The translations under genes and the position numbers were made by a program. Below the pieces are notes generated by a model. That model was given only the letters and a program-made list of their open reading frames with translations, was not told the DNA's origin and made no database searches. From CAYSCW01 sp964449165 (lineage in GTDB: Bacteria > Acidobacteriota > Aminicenantia > Aminicenantales > Aminicenantaceae): a stretch of DNA of 26,923 nt. How positions within the stretch are numbered: position 1 is the stretch's first letter; the number at the start of each line of letters is the position of its first letter. This document shows positions 8,026 to 17,099 of this stretch, piece after piece. The DNA lies in contig CAYVAT010000040.1 of assembly GCA_964449165.1 (NCBI GenBank), forward strand, positions 1 to 26,923, given 5' to 3'.

Positions 8026-8063
8026 TATCACGGAAATGGAAATGCTACCGTATTTCCTCTAGA

Positions 8064-11000
8064 TTAGAAATTTTTCCAGGCTCTCTTGAACTCTTCGATT
8101 TTCCCCAGCGCCCAGGAGCGGATGGAATCTCCATAGAAGTAGAAAATAGGGATGGCAATCAGAATAAAGAGTGTAGAGCTTATCAAACCGCCCACAGCCG
8201 AAAGTGCCAGGGAGGACCATATCTGTTTCTTTCCAACTTCAAGTTGGATCAGGACCAAGGGAAGCATCCCCAAGACTGTCGTGCTTGTGGTCAGAAAAAT
8301 GGGACGAACTCTCTCTCTTGCTCCTTTCAATACGGCTTCCATGAGCGTAAGGCCTTGCTTTCGCTTCAAATTGATATGATCAACAAGCAGGATAGAATTA
8401 TTGACCACAATTCCTCCGAGAAGGATTACTCCGATGTAGGCTGATGAATCGAAGGGAAAATCGGCTATGACAAATGCCACAAACACTCCGATAAGAGCCA
8501 GAGGAACAGCCAGAATGATGAAAAAAGGCTGGACGAAGGATTCATAGAGAGAGGCGAGTATCATGAAGATGACGATAAATGAAAAAATGATGGCAAATTT
8601 GATCTGGCCTTTTTCCTCCTCTGTCATTCTCCACTCCTCCTCCATTGTGGCAGAGAAGCCGGGTGGAAGCTGCAATTTGGAAAAAACGGTTTTTTTATAA
8701 TTATCAGCAGCCTTGGGGGGACCCCTGAATTCCCACATCACCGTCTGCTGAAACTGCTGGTTTTCTCTATCAATGGATCCTGCAATAGGCCTCTCTTCAA
8801 GCCTTGTTATCTCCCCCAGTCTTAAATACTCCCCTCCTGTTGAGCGGATCATGGCATTCTGGAGATTCTTCAGATCGAAGTTCTCGGCCTCCGGAAATTT
8901 TAATGAAAGCTCCATTTCCTTTCCGCCAATTATTGCCCTCATCGGCATATAGACTCTTCCCTGAAGGAGAGACTGGATATGAAAATATAGGTAATTGGGG
9001 TCGATATCATAATCGCGAAGGGTCTGTTTATCGATTTTCAAAACATACTCGAAAGAATCCAGCCTCCACCAGCCATAGCGACTGGAAACAGTTTTCACTT
9101 CTTTGATACGGGGATTCCTCTGGAGTGTTCTTTCCAGTTGGAAAGTAATCTCTTTAAGTTTTTTCAAGTTATACCCGTAAAACTTGATTCGCGAATCATA
9201 GTATGTACCGCCGCCAAAGCTGGAATAGTAGCCCTGAGGATCAAACCCATAAATCCCGATGCTCAACCCAGCAAAATTGGTGGCTAGCTGGATCAATTCT
9301 TCCTTAAGCACGAAAGGATGATAAGAATTTTCGATCTCAGGAGGAAAGGTGATGCTGATGTAAGCCCTCTCAGAAGAGACAAAGGTGTTCATCTCTTTTT
9401 CATAGTCTTTCTCTAGGACTTTTTTTTCGAACTGTTCGGCCACCACGTCTGTTCTCTCGATATCCGTTCCGGGGGGCATACCAATGCTGACCATAAGGTT
9501 TTGTCTGGAATACCAGCGAAAGAATTCCCCTAGAGTCACTTCAGACCTGAACCATCTATAGCTTCCATAAAAAATAAAAACAATCACCAGAATGATCTCT
9601 ACAGGATGGCGGATGAGGACTTTCAACATCTTTTCATAGGCTTCTCTTATTCTTTCTTTTTTCATCCTTCTGGGCTTCTTCATTAACCTGGGGCTCATGG
9701 CTGGTATGAGAGAGAAGGAAACTAGAAATGAGGCAGCGAGAGCCGAAGAGATGACGATGGCCAAAGGAAGATAATAAATCTTCAGACGTCCCTGGAAGTA
9801 AGCAAAAGAGAAGAACACGCTTATTGTGGTAAGCGTGGCTGCGATGACCGGCAGGATCACTTCCCTGGCCCCCTGAATTGCCGCCTGCACCGTGGATAAT
9901 CCTTTCTCTCTGAGGCGAAGCACATTCTCGAAGACGACGATGGAATTGTCAACAAAGAGTCCGAAGCCGAGAGCCAATCCTCCCAAGGTCAACAGATTGA
10001 TGGAAACTTTGAAAATATAGATGAGATTAAAGGTGATGAGGACTGAAAAGATGATGGAAGAGAGGACTAGAAGAGAGGGCTTGAAACTGCGCAGCACCAG
10101 GAATACGAGGAAAAAAATAACCGCTATGATGATCCCTACCAGAAGATAAAGATTTCTCAGGTTTTTCTGGATCTCTTCACTCTCATCATCAACAGTTTTG
10201 AAAACCAAATCTCCAGGCAGTTCCCTCTTTATGTCTTCCAGTTTCTTTTTAACGTTTCTGGCAACCTTAAGGGTGCTGGTCCCTTTTTCCTTAGCGATGG
10301 TCAGCCTTACTGTAGGCTGGTCGTTGATTCTGTTGATGTAGAACACATCTTGATGAGAAGGAACCACCTGGGCTACTTCTTTGAGCTTGATCGGATTTTC
10401 TCCGGAATAGGCAATAATTGTTTCCCCGAGTTCCTTCATCTCCCTGACCGGATCTGAGACTTTGAACAGAAACTCCTGGCTTCCCCGCTTGATCTTTCCC
10501 GCCGAATAAGTTTGAGTTCTCTCCTGTACCTTGTATCTCACCAGGTAAGGATGGATACCAAGAGACTTTAATTTTTCCTCGTTCAGGATAATTTTTATCT
10601 CAGGCTCAGCTCCACCTGTGACTTCAACTTCTGCAACTCCTTTGATAGCTCCGATGCCCATCTCGATCTTTTCCTTGACCAGCTCTCTTAATCTCTGGAG
10701 GGAGTAAGCGCCAGAGATGGTGTAGCTGAGAAAAGATTTGACCTGGAAATCCTCAGGCACATAAGGACGTACAGTGGGCCTTATTCCGTAAGGCAGATCA
10801 TCCCTTGCCTTGGCGATTTTTTCTCTTAACTCCAACCGGGCAAATTCCATGTTGGTTTTGGATTCGAACTCCAGAGTGATGAGAGAGCGGCCGATCTGGG
10901 ACTCCGAGCTAATCTTTCTCACCCCTTTTACAGTGGAGCTGAGCTCTTCAAGAAGAGAGGTTATCTGTGTCTGGATTATTTCAGGAGGAACTCCCTGCCA

Positions 11001-11141
11001 TGTGGTCTGGATGTCCATTTGAGGATATTCCTCCTTTGGAGCCAGCTCGATGGGAACGTTGAGAAAAGAATAAACACCGAGGAGCAGGAGAGCCAGGAAG
11101 AACATGGCTGTAGCGACCGGGCGATCCACAAAAATCTTCAT
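8064..11141 (-). CDS. RND-family efflux permease, second of a tandem pair
   Basis: Inner-membrane RND transporter (AcrB/HAE type), a proton-driven pump subunit that works as a trimer. The 1025 residues have the standard duplicated plan. N-terminal MKIFVDRPVATAMFFLALLLLG leads into a helix, followed by a large periplasmic loop (about 30-325). Then comes a helix bundle with GGLALGFGLFVDNSIVVFENVLR around D398-N399, a second large loop (about 540-860), and a final bundle with LLGGIVVNNSILLVDHINL. In AcrB the D398-N399 position is Asp-Asp (D407-D408); the Asp-Asn pair seen here occurs in many other RND branches. Its ATG overlaps the upstream permease stop by four bases, so they are co-translated. 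No membrane-fusion protein or outer-membrane channel lies nearby. Substrate unknown. Confidence 0.9.
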   Translation of the reverse strand: MKIFVDRPVATAMFFLALLLLGVYSFLNVPIELAPKEEYPQMDIQTTWQGVPPEIIQTQITSLLEELSSTVKGVRKISSESQIGRSLITLEFESKTNMEFARLELREKIAKARDDLPYGIRPTVRPYVPEDFQVKSFLSYTISGAYSLQRLRELVKEKIEMGIGAIKGVAEVEVTGGAEPEIKIILNEEKLKSLGIHPYLVRYKVQERTQTYSAGKIKRGSQEFLFKVSDPVREMKELGETIIAYSGENPIKLKEVAQVVPSHQDVFYINRINDQPTVRLTIAKEKGTSTLKVARNVKKKLEDIKRELPGDLVFKTVDDESEEIQKNLRNLYLLVGIIIAVIFFLVFLVLRSFKPSLLVLSSIIFSVLITFNLIYIFKVSINLLTLGGLALGFGLFVDNSIVVFENVLRLREKGLSTVQAAIQGAREVILPVIAATLTTISVFFSFAYFQGRLKIYYLPLAIVISSALAASFLVSFSLIPAMSPRLMKKPRRMKKERIREAYEKMLKVLIRHPVEIILVIVFIFYGSYRWFRSEVTLGEFFRWYSRQNLMVSIGMPPGTDIERTDVVAEQFEKKVLEKDYEKEMNTFVSSERAYISITFPPEIENSYHPFVLKEELIQLATNFAGLSIGIYGFDPQGYYSSFGGGTYYDSRIKFYGYNLKKLKEITFQLERTLQRNPRIKEVKTVSSRYGWWRLDSFEYVLKIDKQTLRDYDIDPNYLYFHIQSLLQGRVYMPMRAIIGGKEMELSLKFPEAENFDLKNLQNAMIRSTGGEYLRLGEITRLEERPIAGSIDRENQQFQQTVMWEFRGPPKAADNYKKTVFSKLQLPPGFSATMEEEWRMTEEEKGQIKFAIIFSFIVIFMILASLYESFVQPFFIILAVPLALIGVFVAFVIADFPFDSSAYIGVILLGGIVVNNSILLVDHINLKRKQGLTLMEAVLKGARERVRPIFLTTSTTVLGMLPLVLIQLEVGKKQIWSSLALSAVGGLISSTLFILIAIPIFYFYGDSIRSWALGKIEEFKRAWKNF

Positions 11142-14100
11142 CTCTTCTCTTGAGCTTTTTTCCTCTCCGCCAGTTCATAGGCTAAGGGAATGAGGACTAA
11201 GGTCAAGAAAGTAGCCAGGATGAGTCCGCCAATTACAGATATGGCCAAGGGCTGCTGAAGCTCTGACCCTCTCCCCAGACCCAAAGACATGGGAAAAAGG
11301 CCAAAGGCTGTGGTGACCGTGGTCATCAATATGGGGCGGAGTCTTACCCGACTGGCTTCCATGATAGCATCTCTGAGGCCAAAGCCTTTCTTCCTTAATT
11401 GGTTGGTGTAATCTATCTTGACAATGGCATCATTGACCACGATCCCGGCTAAAACAACCATGCCGATGATGGAGATCACGTTTAAAGTTTGACCTGTGAT
11501 AAACAAGGCCCAAACCGCGCCGATTAAACCCATGGGAAGCGTTAAAAGAATCAAGAAGGGATGTTTGAGGGACTCAAACTGGGCAGCCATGATCATATAG
11601 ACTAAAAGGACAGCCAAAGAAAAAGCAAAAACCAGGCTTCTAAATGATCTGCTCATCTCCTCCTGCTCACCCCCGAAGACCACCCTGTAGCCAGAAGGCA
11701 GATCGAGTTCGTCAATCTTTTCTTGGATTCTGGGAACAACCTGGCTAAGCTTGGCACCTCGAAGATTAGCTGTGAGGAGAACCTCTCTCTGTTGGTCTTC
11801 ACGCCGGATCTCCTTAGGCCCTCTGACTATCTGATACGAGACCAACTCTCTCAAGGGAATAAGAGTCCCAGCATAAGGGATCTGTTCATCGAGAAGGGAA
11901 TCGATGTTTTCCCTGGTTTCCTGTTCCAGACGGACCAGTATGTCGTACTTCTTCTCCAATTCTCTAAATTTGGACGCCTTTACTCCTCTTACCGCATCCA
12001 CCAGAAAATTGCTTATGGCGGCAGGTGAGATATCGTATTTCCCCAGGGCTTCCTTCCTGATTCTTATCAGAAACTCCGGCTTACCCTCTCCAATATTAGT
12101 GCTTAAATCTGCAATCCCTTTAGTCCCCTTTAAGCTTCTCTCGAGCTCTCCTGCAATTTCGCCCAAACGGTCCAAATCATCGCCTTTGATTTTAAGCCCC
12201 ACCTCTGCGGTGGCGAAGGCCAAGAATTCGGCGAGAGTGGACTGTTCTTTGAGAAAAGAGAAGCGAAGCCCTGGTAATCTGGAGAGCCATCCTCTCATCC
12301 CTTCGATGATCCTTTCCAGGTGGGAAGAACCATTGACTTCCACATAAATTCTGGCTGAATTTATGGATACGTTAGGGTTAGAACTCTCCAAACCGCTGAC
12401 AATACCGATCTGGGAGAAGAACTCCTTTACCTCATCCTGTCCTCTCATCCACTTCTCCAAGTATGCAACCACACCCGCAGACTGCTCCAGAGAATAGTCT
12501 ACAGGTGTAGTCAGGTTTAGCTCAAAAGAGGAAGCTTCTGGTTTGGGCATGAGCTCCCGCGGCATTTGAGTGGCAACAATCGCTGTCAAGACTAAAAATC
12601 CCAGAGAGCCTGTCAGAACCTTTCCTTTATTTTCCAGTGCCCAGATGAGGAACCGGTGGTAAAAGCTCTCGAATCTTTCATAGAGAAAATTAAATCCCCC
12701 AAAGATAACTTTGAGGATAGGCCTGAAGGGAAGAGTGAGGTAACGAAACACCATGAGGATAAGCTGCAGGAGAAAACTGCCTACAAAATTGAACACAAGA
12801 TATATAGCTTTAGGGATGAAATAGATCAGCCAGCGCAGTCCCAAGAAGGGGTAGAGTAAATATCTCCACTTTGATCTTCTTTTTGTTGTTTCTTCCTCTT
12901 CCTTTTTCCAGACTCTTTCGGATTCCTTCCCGGTTTTCTTTTCAAATTCAAACCTCCGCGAAGAGAGCATAGGAAGAAGGGTCAAAGAGACGATAAGCGA
13001 TGAGATGAGGGCAAAAGTGACGGTGAGCGCCTGGTCTTTAAAAAGCTGGCCTGCCACTCCATGGACATAAATGACGGGGAGAAACACAGATATTGTGGTC
13101 AGGGTGGAGGCGGTTACAGCCATCCCCACTTCTTTTGTACCCACATAGGCGGCATCCACAAGTTTTGTCCCCTGTCTTTTATGCCTGAAAATACTTTCTG
13201 AGACCACGATGGAGTTATCCACCAGCATTCCCACTCCAAGGGCCAACCCTCCCAGAGACATGATATTCAAAGTGATATCCTGAAAATAAAGAAGATTAAA
13301 GGTGGCTATAATGGAAATAGGTATGACTACAGCAATGATGACGGGCGTTTTCAGATCCTGAAGAAAGATAAAAAGTACCAGAAATGCTAATATAGCACCG
13401 TAGATGATCGACTTGAGCACAGAGGATATAGCATTTTCGATGTATTTGGCCTGCTCATAAACCTCAAGGATCTCGATCTGAGGATATTCCTTTTCAATTT
13501 CCTCCAGTATATCCCGGGCAAGCCTTGTCACCTTGACTGTATTCGCTCCCGATTCCTTCCGGACTAAAATTCCGATGCTTTCCTTGCCGTTAAGGCGAGT
13601 AATGCCTTCGCGTTCTTTTATGGAATCCACGATCCGGGCCACGTCCTTGAGCCGGACTACACCTCTTTCTCTAGTGGTTTTAAGGCTGATTTCTCCGATT
13701 TCGCTCACCAGCTCAAACTCTCCCACTACGCGCAGAGCGTATTTGAATCTTCCTTTGCGGATAAGTCCTCCCTGAAGATTGCGATTGAAGGCATCGATGC
13801 GCTGGGAAATCTCATCTATAGATAGGCCATAGAGGGCAAGAAGTTCAGGATTGACCTCTGCTTGGATCTCGCGTTCCACTCCTCCGGCAATCTCTGCCGA
13901 TCCGATTCCTTCCACCTGCTCTAACCGAGGCTTGACCAGCTCTTCAGAAAATTCTTTAAGCTCCAGAAGAGTCCTATCTCCAGAAACAGCTAGAATTATG
14001 ATGGGCTTACTCTGAGGGTCCAGGGGAATGAGAGTAGGGCTTTCCACGTCCTCGGGAAGCATATCTTGGGCACTGTCCAATTTCTCCCGAGTGTGGAGCA

Positions 14101-14413
14101 TGGCAAAATCCATGTCTGTTCCCCAGCTGAATTCTAGGGTCATATATGAGATTCCTTCTTTGGATACAGATTCCACCCGGCGCATGCCAGGAATGCGGCT
14201 TACGGCGGCCTCTAAAGGAGCAGTGACTAAAGTTTCTATTTCTTCGGGCGCTACCCCAGGATATTGAGTCATCACGGAAAGTCGAGGGTAGCTGATATCA
14301 GGCAAAAGATCGACACTCAACTCCCGGAGGGAGACAAAACCAAGAAGAACAATGGCCAGAAAAAACATGAAGATGGTGACCGGCCTCTTGATGGAAAGCT
14401 GTGCGATTTTCAT
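11138..14413 (-). CDS. RND-family efflux permease with hydrophobic central insert
   Basis: RND permease (AcrB/HAE type), first gene of the tandem pair. The N-terminus MKIAQLSIKRPVTIFMFFLAIVLLG and YPGVAPEEIETLVTAPLEAAVSRIPG are classic. The first helix bundle has GGLALGVGMLVDNSIVVSESIFR (D399-N400) and the second VLAGIVVNDAIVKIDYTNQLRKKG. At 1091 residues it is about 50 longer than AcrB. The extra sequence lies in the cytoplasmic link between the two halves (about 488-570): a Lys/Glu-rich stretch, then strongly hydrophobic segments (518-570) long enough for one or two additional membrane passes. GGAAGAG precedes ATG 14413. The 599-residue membrane protein gene ends 105 bases upstream on the same strand and may belong to the operon. 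Confidence 0.9.
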   Translation of the reverse strand: MKIAQLSIKRPVTIFMFFLAIVLLGFVSLRELSVDLLPDISYPRLSVMTQYPGVAPEEIETLVTAPLEAAVSRIPGMRRVESVSKEGISYMTLEFSWGTDMDFAMLHTREKLDSAQDMLPEDVESPTLIPLDPQSKPIIILAVSGDRTLLELKEFSEELVKPRLEQVEGIGSAEIAGGVEREIQAEVNPELLALYGLSIDEISQRIDAFNRNLQGGLIRKGRFKYALRVVGEFELVSEIGEISLKTTRERGVVRLKDVARIVDSIKEREGITRLNGKESIGILVRKESGANTVKVTRLARDILEEIEKEYPQIEILEVYEQAKYIENAISSVLKSIIYGAILAFLVLFIFLQDLKTPVIIAVVIPISIIATFNLLYFQDITLNIMSLGGLALGVGMLVDNSIVVSESIFRHKRQGTKLVDAAYVGTKEVGMAVTASTLTTISVFLPVIYVHGVAGQLFKDQALTVTFALISSLIVSLTLLPMLSSRRFEFEKKTGKESERVWKKEEEETTKRRSKWRYLLYPFLGLRWLIYFIPKAIYLVFNFVGSFLLQLILMVFRYLTLPFRPILKVIFGGFNFLYERFESFYHRFLIWALENKGKVLTGSLGFLVLTAIVATQMPRELMPKPEASSFELNLTTPVDYSLEQSAGVVAYLEKWMRGQDEVKEFFSQIGIVSGLESSNPNVSINSARIYVEVNGSSHLERIIEGMRGWLSRLPGLRFSFLKEQSTLAEFLAFATAEVGLKIKGDDLDRLGEIAGELERSLKGTKGIADLSTNIGEGKPEFLIRIRKEALGKYDISPAAISNFLVDAVRGVKASKFRELEKKYDILVRLEQETRENIDSLLDEQIPYAGTLIPLRELVSYQIVRGPKEIRREDQQREVLLTANLRGAKLSQVVPRIQEKIDELDLPSGYRVVFGGEQEEMSRSFRSLVFAFSLAVLLVYMIMAAQFESLKHPFLILLTLPMGLIGAVWALFITGQTLNVISIIGMVVLAGIVVNDAIVKIDYTNQLRKKGFGLRDAIMEASRVRLRPILMTTVTTAFGLFPMSLGLGRGSELQQPLAISVIGGLILATFLTLVLIPLAYELAERKKAQEKR

Positions 14414-14518
14414 GACTCTTCCAGAGATTTTATCATATTTTTTTCTTTTTCTATCTTAAAGACTGAAAAAATATAAGTAAAATGTCATTGGAAGCACCTT
14501 TATTTCCAGATTTTTTGG

Positions 14519-16318
14519 TCACGAGACAACCTTTTCTTTTTTACTCCTATTTTTCCATCTGTGGTATTTGAGAAGTCTTTTGAGAAGATATTTGCTGCTC
14601 TGGTTGGATTCCCAATTAAAAATGCCGTCTATCTGAGGGACAATCTTGTCTAGGTCATCAAAATTAGTCAAGATGGTCATAATCCTTTGAAAAGTCTTGG
14701 AGGGATAGGATCCATCAATCTCATTCCACTTCTCTAGAGCTAACTCATACATCCCTTCATCCCAGAAGAAACGTCCGAGAGCAAAGAGCCCCCGATCTCT
14801 TGTGCTGCCTCCCATCTCGATGATCATTCTGTAGATTTTCATCTGCTCGTTCCTGTATCTCTCCAATACTTCTTCTATGGACTTGTATCCTCTCCTCTTC
14901 AGCTCTGAAATGAGTTCTTCATATACTTCCTTGACTACATAGGCTTTTGCCTTTTTGTTGAATGCATTTCTTCTGTAATACTTCTTGTTTACCAGCTTCT
15001 TAGCCTCCTCATAAGCATTAAAGAGGTAGACCAGGCATCTCCTCTCGAAGTCATAGTGAGCAGCCAAGCAAACTAAAAATTCCACGCCTGTTTCTGTATC
15101 TGGATTCTCCTCCCAAAAAGAGGGATAGAAAATGTCCAAGGAATTGTTGTAATAAAGCTCTTCAATAAAATCGAATGCCGCTGATACAGGTTCGATAACA
15201 ATGATGACATTGCTGAGATTGTTATAGAGGAACTCCCTGGTTAATCGAGCCAAATCCCCTTTATTCGCATCATATGTTTCCAGATACTTCTCGCAAAAAT
15301 ACCAGAATTGGTCATTCTCTGACAGGTTCATCAATCCATCAAGAGTCTGTTCTATCTGTTCACCGGATATGTGCAACGCATTTTTGAGTGGAGGTCTTGG
15401 CCGGGGAGAAGACTCTGGCTCTAATTGGATTTCCTTGAGTACAATTACCACAAAATCATCGCCGGTTATCTCTGGAAAGTGTGATTTCCTTGTTTTGTCT
15501 TTAAGCCGGCTTACAACACTCTTCTTCAGGACAGGAAAACCTTCTACTATATAAAAAAGATTTGCTCCATGGGCCAAAATCTCCTCATAAGGAGATTGCC
15601 GGAAATAGTATTCAGCGGGTATGTATCTGATCCCTGTTTCTGTCTCTACTCTTACTTGATTCCTTTTGACTTCTGCATATTCCCGCTCCCTTTTTTCATG
15701 TTTTCTTAGATATTTAAGCTTTTCCCGCTTCTCCTTGGTCAGAGTATAAAATCTCAAGTTTTGCTTTCCAGGAATGGGCTCTGAGACAATCACTTTATCT
15801 CCAGAGTTCAATTCGAAACGGCTTTCTTTCTTTAAGAACTCCAGAAAATCATCGATGGTTACATCCGATTCCTGGCCGCCGGCTTCTTTCTGCGTTTTAA
15901 GCCTCGAATAGGAACTAATGAGTCTTTTATAGAATTCAACTTTTTCCTTTTTCCCTAGTTTCCAGTAAGGCCAATTTTTCCCTTCAAGAATACGCAAGAG
16001 ATCTTTTTTGTCTTGGCCGGAAAAGAGCTCATCCATGCTTTCCTCACCGAGCGCAGTATCTTTCATCTCAGAAAAGGCCTGGGCAAATGCCTTATAGTCA
16101 TCTTCAACAGCTTTTTCTCTGGATATCGAAGCGGATGACTGCAGGAAATAGAGGAATCCCACTAGGACCATATGGATGAAAAAGGAAAGAAAAATAGCGA
16201 AGGAAAAGGTGGTCGATCTTCTCCTGATCTTTTTTATGATTTTCTTGAATAAACTTGTTAGAAGTGGAGGATCACTTTGATAGACCCAGAAGAGCTCTTT
16301 GGAGCTTTCACCTTTCAT
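14519..16318 (-). CDS. Unrecognised membrane-anchored protein with TonB-like S-x3-H segment
   Basis: I do not recognise this 599-residue protein. A basic N-terminus (KKIIKKIRRR, 25-34) precedes a single membrane helix (about 37-59, FSFAIFLSFFIHMVLVGFLYFL), which predicts an inside-to-outside anchor with a long extracytoplasmic part. The helix contains S45-x3-H49, the spacing of the Ser/His pair in the TonB membrane segment. The rest is highly charged and mostly helical: a Lys/Glu-rich middle (about 190-235), a short Pro-rich spot SSPRPRPP (about 302), and a C-terminal region (about 320-570) whose paired helices with aromatic residues look like degenerate TPR-type repeats. No catalytic motif is visible. 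GGGGGAAG lies nine bases ahead of ATG 16318. It precedes the RND pair and may act with it; that is inference from position only. Confidence 0.7.
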   Translation of the reverse strand: MKGESSKELFWVYQSDPPLLTSLFKKIIKKIRRRSTTFSFAIFLSFFIHMVLVGFLYFLQSSASISREKAVEDDYKAFAQAFSEMKDTALGEESMDELFSGQDKKDLLRILEGKNWPYWKLGKKEKVEFYKRLISSYSRLKTQKEAGGQESDVTIDDFLEFLKKESRFELNSGDKVIVSEPIPGKQNLRFYTLTKEKREKLKYLRKHEKREREYAEVKRNQVRVETETGIRYIPAEYYFRQSPYEEILAHGANLFYIVEGFPVLKKSVVSRLKDKTRKSHFPEITGDDFVVIVLKEIQLEPESSPRPRPPLKNALHISGEQIEQTLDGLMNLSENDQFWYFCEKYLETYDANKGDLARLTREFLYNNLSNVIIVIEPVSAAFDFIEELYYNNSLDIFYPSFWEENPDTETGVEFLVCLAAHYDFERRCLVYLFNAYEEAKKLVNKKYYRRNAFNKKAKAYVVKEVYEELISELKRRGYKSIEEVLERYRNEQMKIYRMIIEMGGSTRDRGLFALGRFFWDEGMYELALEKWNEIDGSYPSKTFQRIMTILTNFDDLDKIVPQIDGIFNWESNQSSKYLLKRLLKYHRWKNRSKKEKVVS

Positions 16319-16486
16319 ATATCCCGAATCTTCCCCCTAAAATTATTATCGTACATATGCAAAATTTTATCAAATTGAAATTATCAGCTTACCCTAATTA
16401 ATTATCTTGAGTGTTAATCCTTATCTTAAGCTTCTTTCGCAACTTTCAATGACTCTGCATAGTTTATAAGTATGAAAATCTGATAC

Positions 16487-16502
16487 AGATTTTTAAAAAT
16501 CT
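16487..16502. promoter_or_regulatory. Perfect 16-base palindrome upstream of Skp-like gene
   Basis: AGATTTTTAAAAATCT is its own reverse complement. It ends six bases before the GGAAGG ribosome-binding region and 16 bases before the ATG of the Skp-like gene. It could be an operator or a leader hairpin, but it is A/T only except for its outer G and C, so chance is a real alternative. The wider divergent gap (16319-16518) shows TATAAG near 16466 as a possible -10 but no clear -35. Confidence 0.35.
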
Positions 16503-16518
16503 TTGAAGGAAGGGAACG

Positions 16519-17058
16519 ATGATAAACAACACTGCGAGAAAAACATCTTTATTCATTATCATTTTCATAGTTCTTGTCATTCAAGGTTTTTCGCAAAAGT
16601 CGCTTAATGTGGCTGTTTTAAATTTTGAGATGATTCTTCAAAATTCTGAAGAAGGTAAAAAAGCATCTGCCCAACTCCTGGAAAAAGAACAAGACTTCAG
16701 AAGTCAACTAGCAAGTATTAACAACAAAATCGAAGAATTAGAGAAGAAACTGGACGCTCAAAAATTTACCTTGTCTATCGAAGCACAACAACAGCTCGTA
16801 TTAGACATCGATATACTGGAAACGAAATACAAAAGATATGAAGAAGATTCAACCAAAGAATATCGACAGTTGCAGTTCAGATTATTTAGTAAAATCAGGG
16901 ATGAGGTTCTTTCAATTGTGGAGGGAGTGGCAAAGAATAAAGAATTCAGTTTGGTTTTAGACCTTTCCACAACTGGATTATGGTATTTTGATTCTTCCCT
17001 GGATATTACGAATGAAGTTATCAGAAGATATGATGTAGCTAAAGAAGCAAAAAAATAA
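16519..17058 (+). CDS. Skp/OmpH-family periplasmic chaperone-like protein
   Basis: Skp/OmpH-like protein; the family forms jellyfish-shaped trimers that hold unfolded outer-membrane proteins in the periplasm. The 179 residues begin with a signal peptide (about 1-25, hydrophobic core LFIIIFIVLVIQGF). The characteristic strand LNVAVLNFEMILQNSEEGKKASAQLLEKEQDFRSQLA follows, equivalent to IAVVDMQKI..S..GK, and then a long coiled coil (about 55-125). The C-terminal NKEFSLVLDLSTTGLWYFDSSLDITNEVIRRYD is the usual closing segment (Skp ends with a similar VLY-D-x-TDEVI pattern). GAAGGAAGGG precedes ATG 16519. Skp is often beside bamA and lpxD, but here it stands alone, so it may be an extra paralogue. 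Confidence 0.8.
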   Translation: MINNTARKTSLFIIIFIVLVIQGFSQKSLNVAVLNFEMILQNSEEGKKASAQLLEKEQDFRSQLASINNKIEELEKKLDAQKFTLSIEAQQQLVLDIDILETKYKRYEEDSTKEYRQLQFRLFSKIRDEVLSIVEGVAKNKEFSLVLDLSTTGLWYFDSSLDITNEVIRRYDVAKEAKK

Positions 17059-17099
17059 TTCCCTATTTAATAGCTTATTCTGAGAATCTAAATCTGAAT

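Noticed and set aside
7942..8031. N-terminal extension of the ACC deaminase-like frame (30 extra codons)
   Set aside because: It overlaps the partial repeat copy, while ATG 7941 has a strong GGAGGT site and starts where the family starts.
8064..14413. Asp-Asn instead of Asp-Asp in the proton-relay helix of both RND permeases, as a sign of inactivity
   Set aside because: The Asp-Asn version is common in RND branches outside the AcrB group, so it is not evidence of loss of function.
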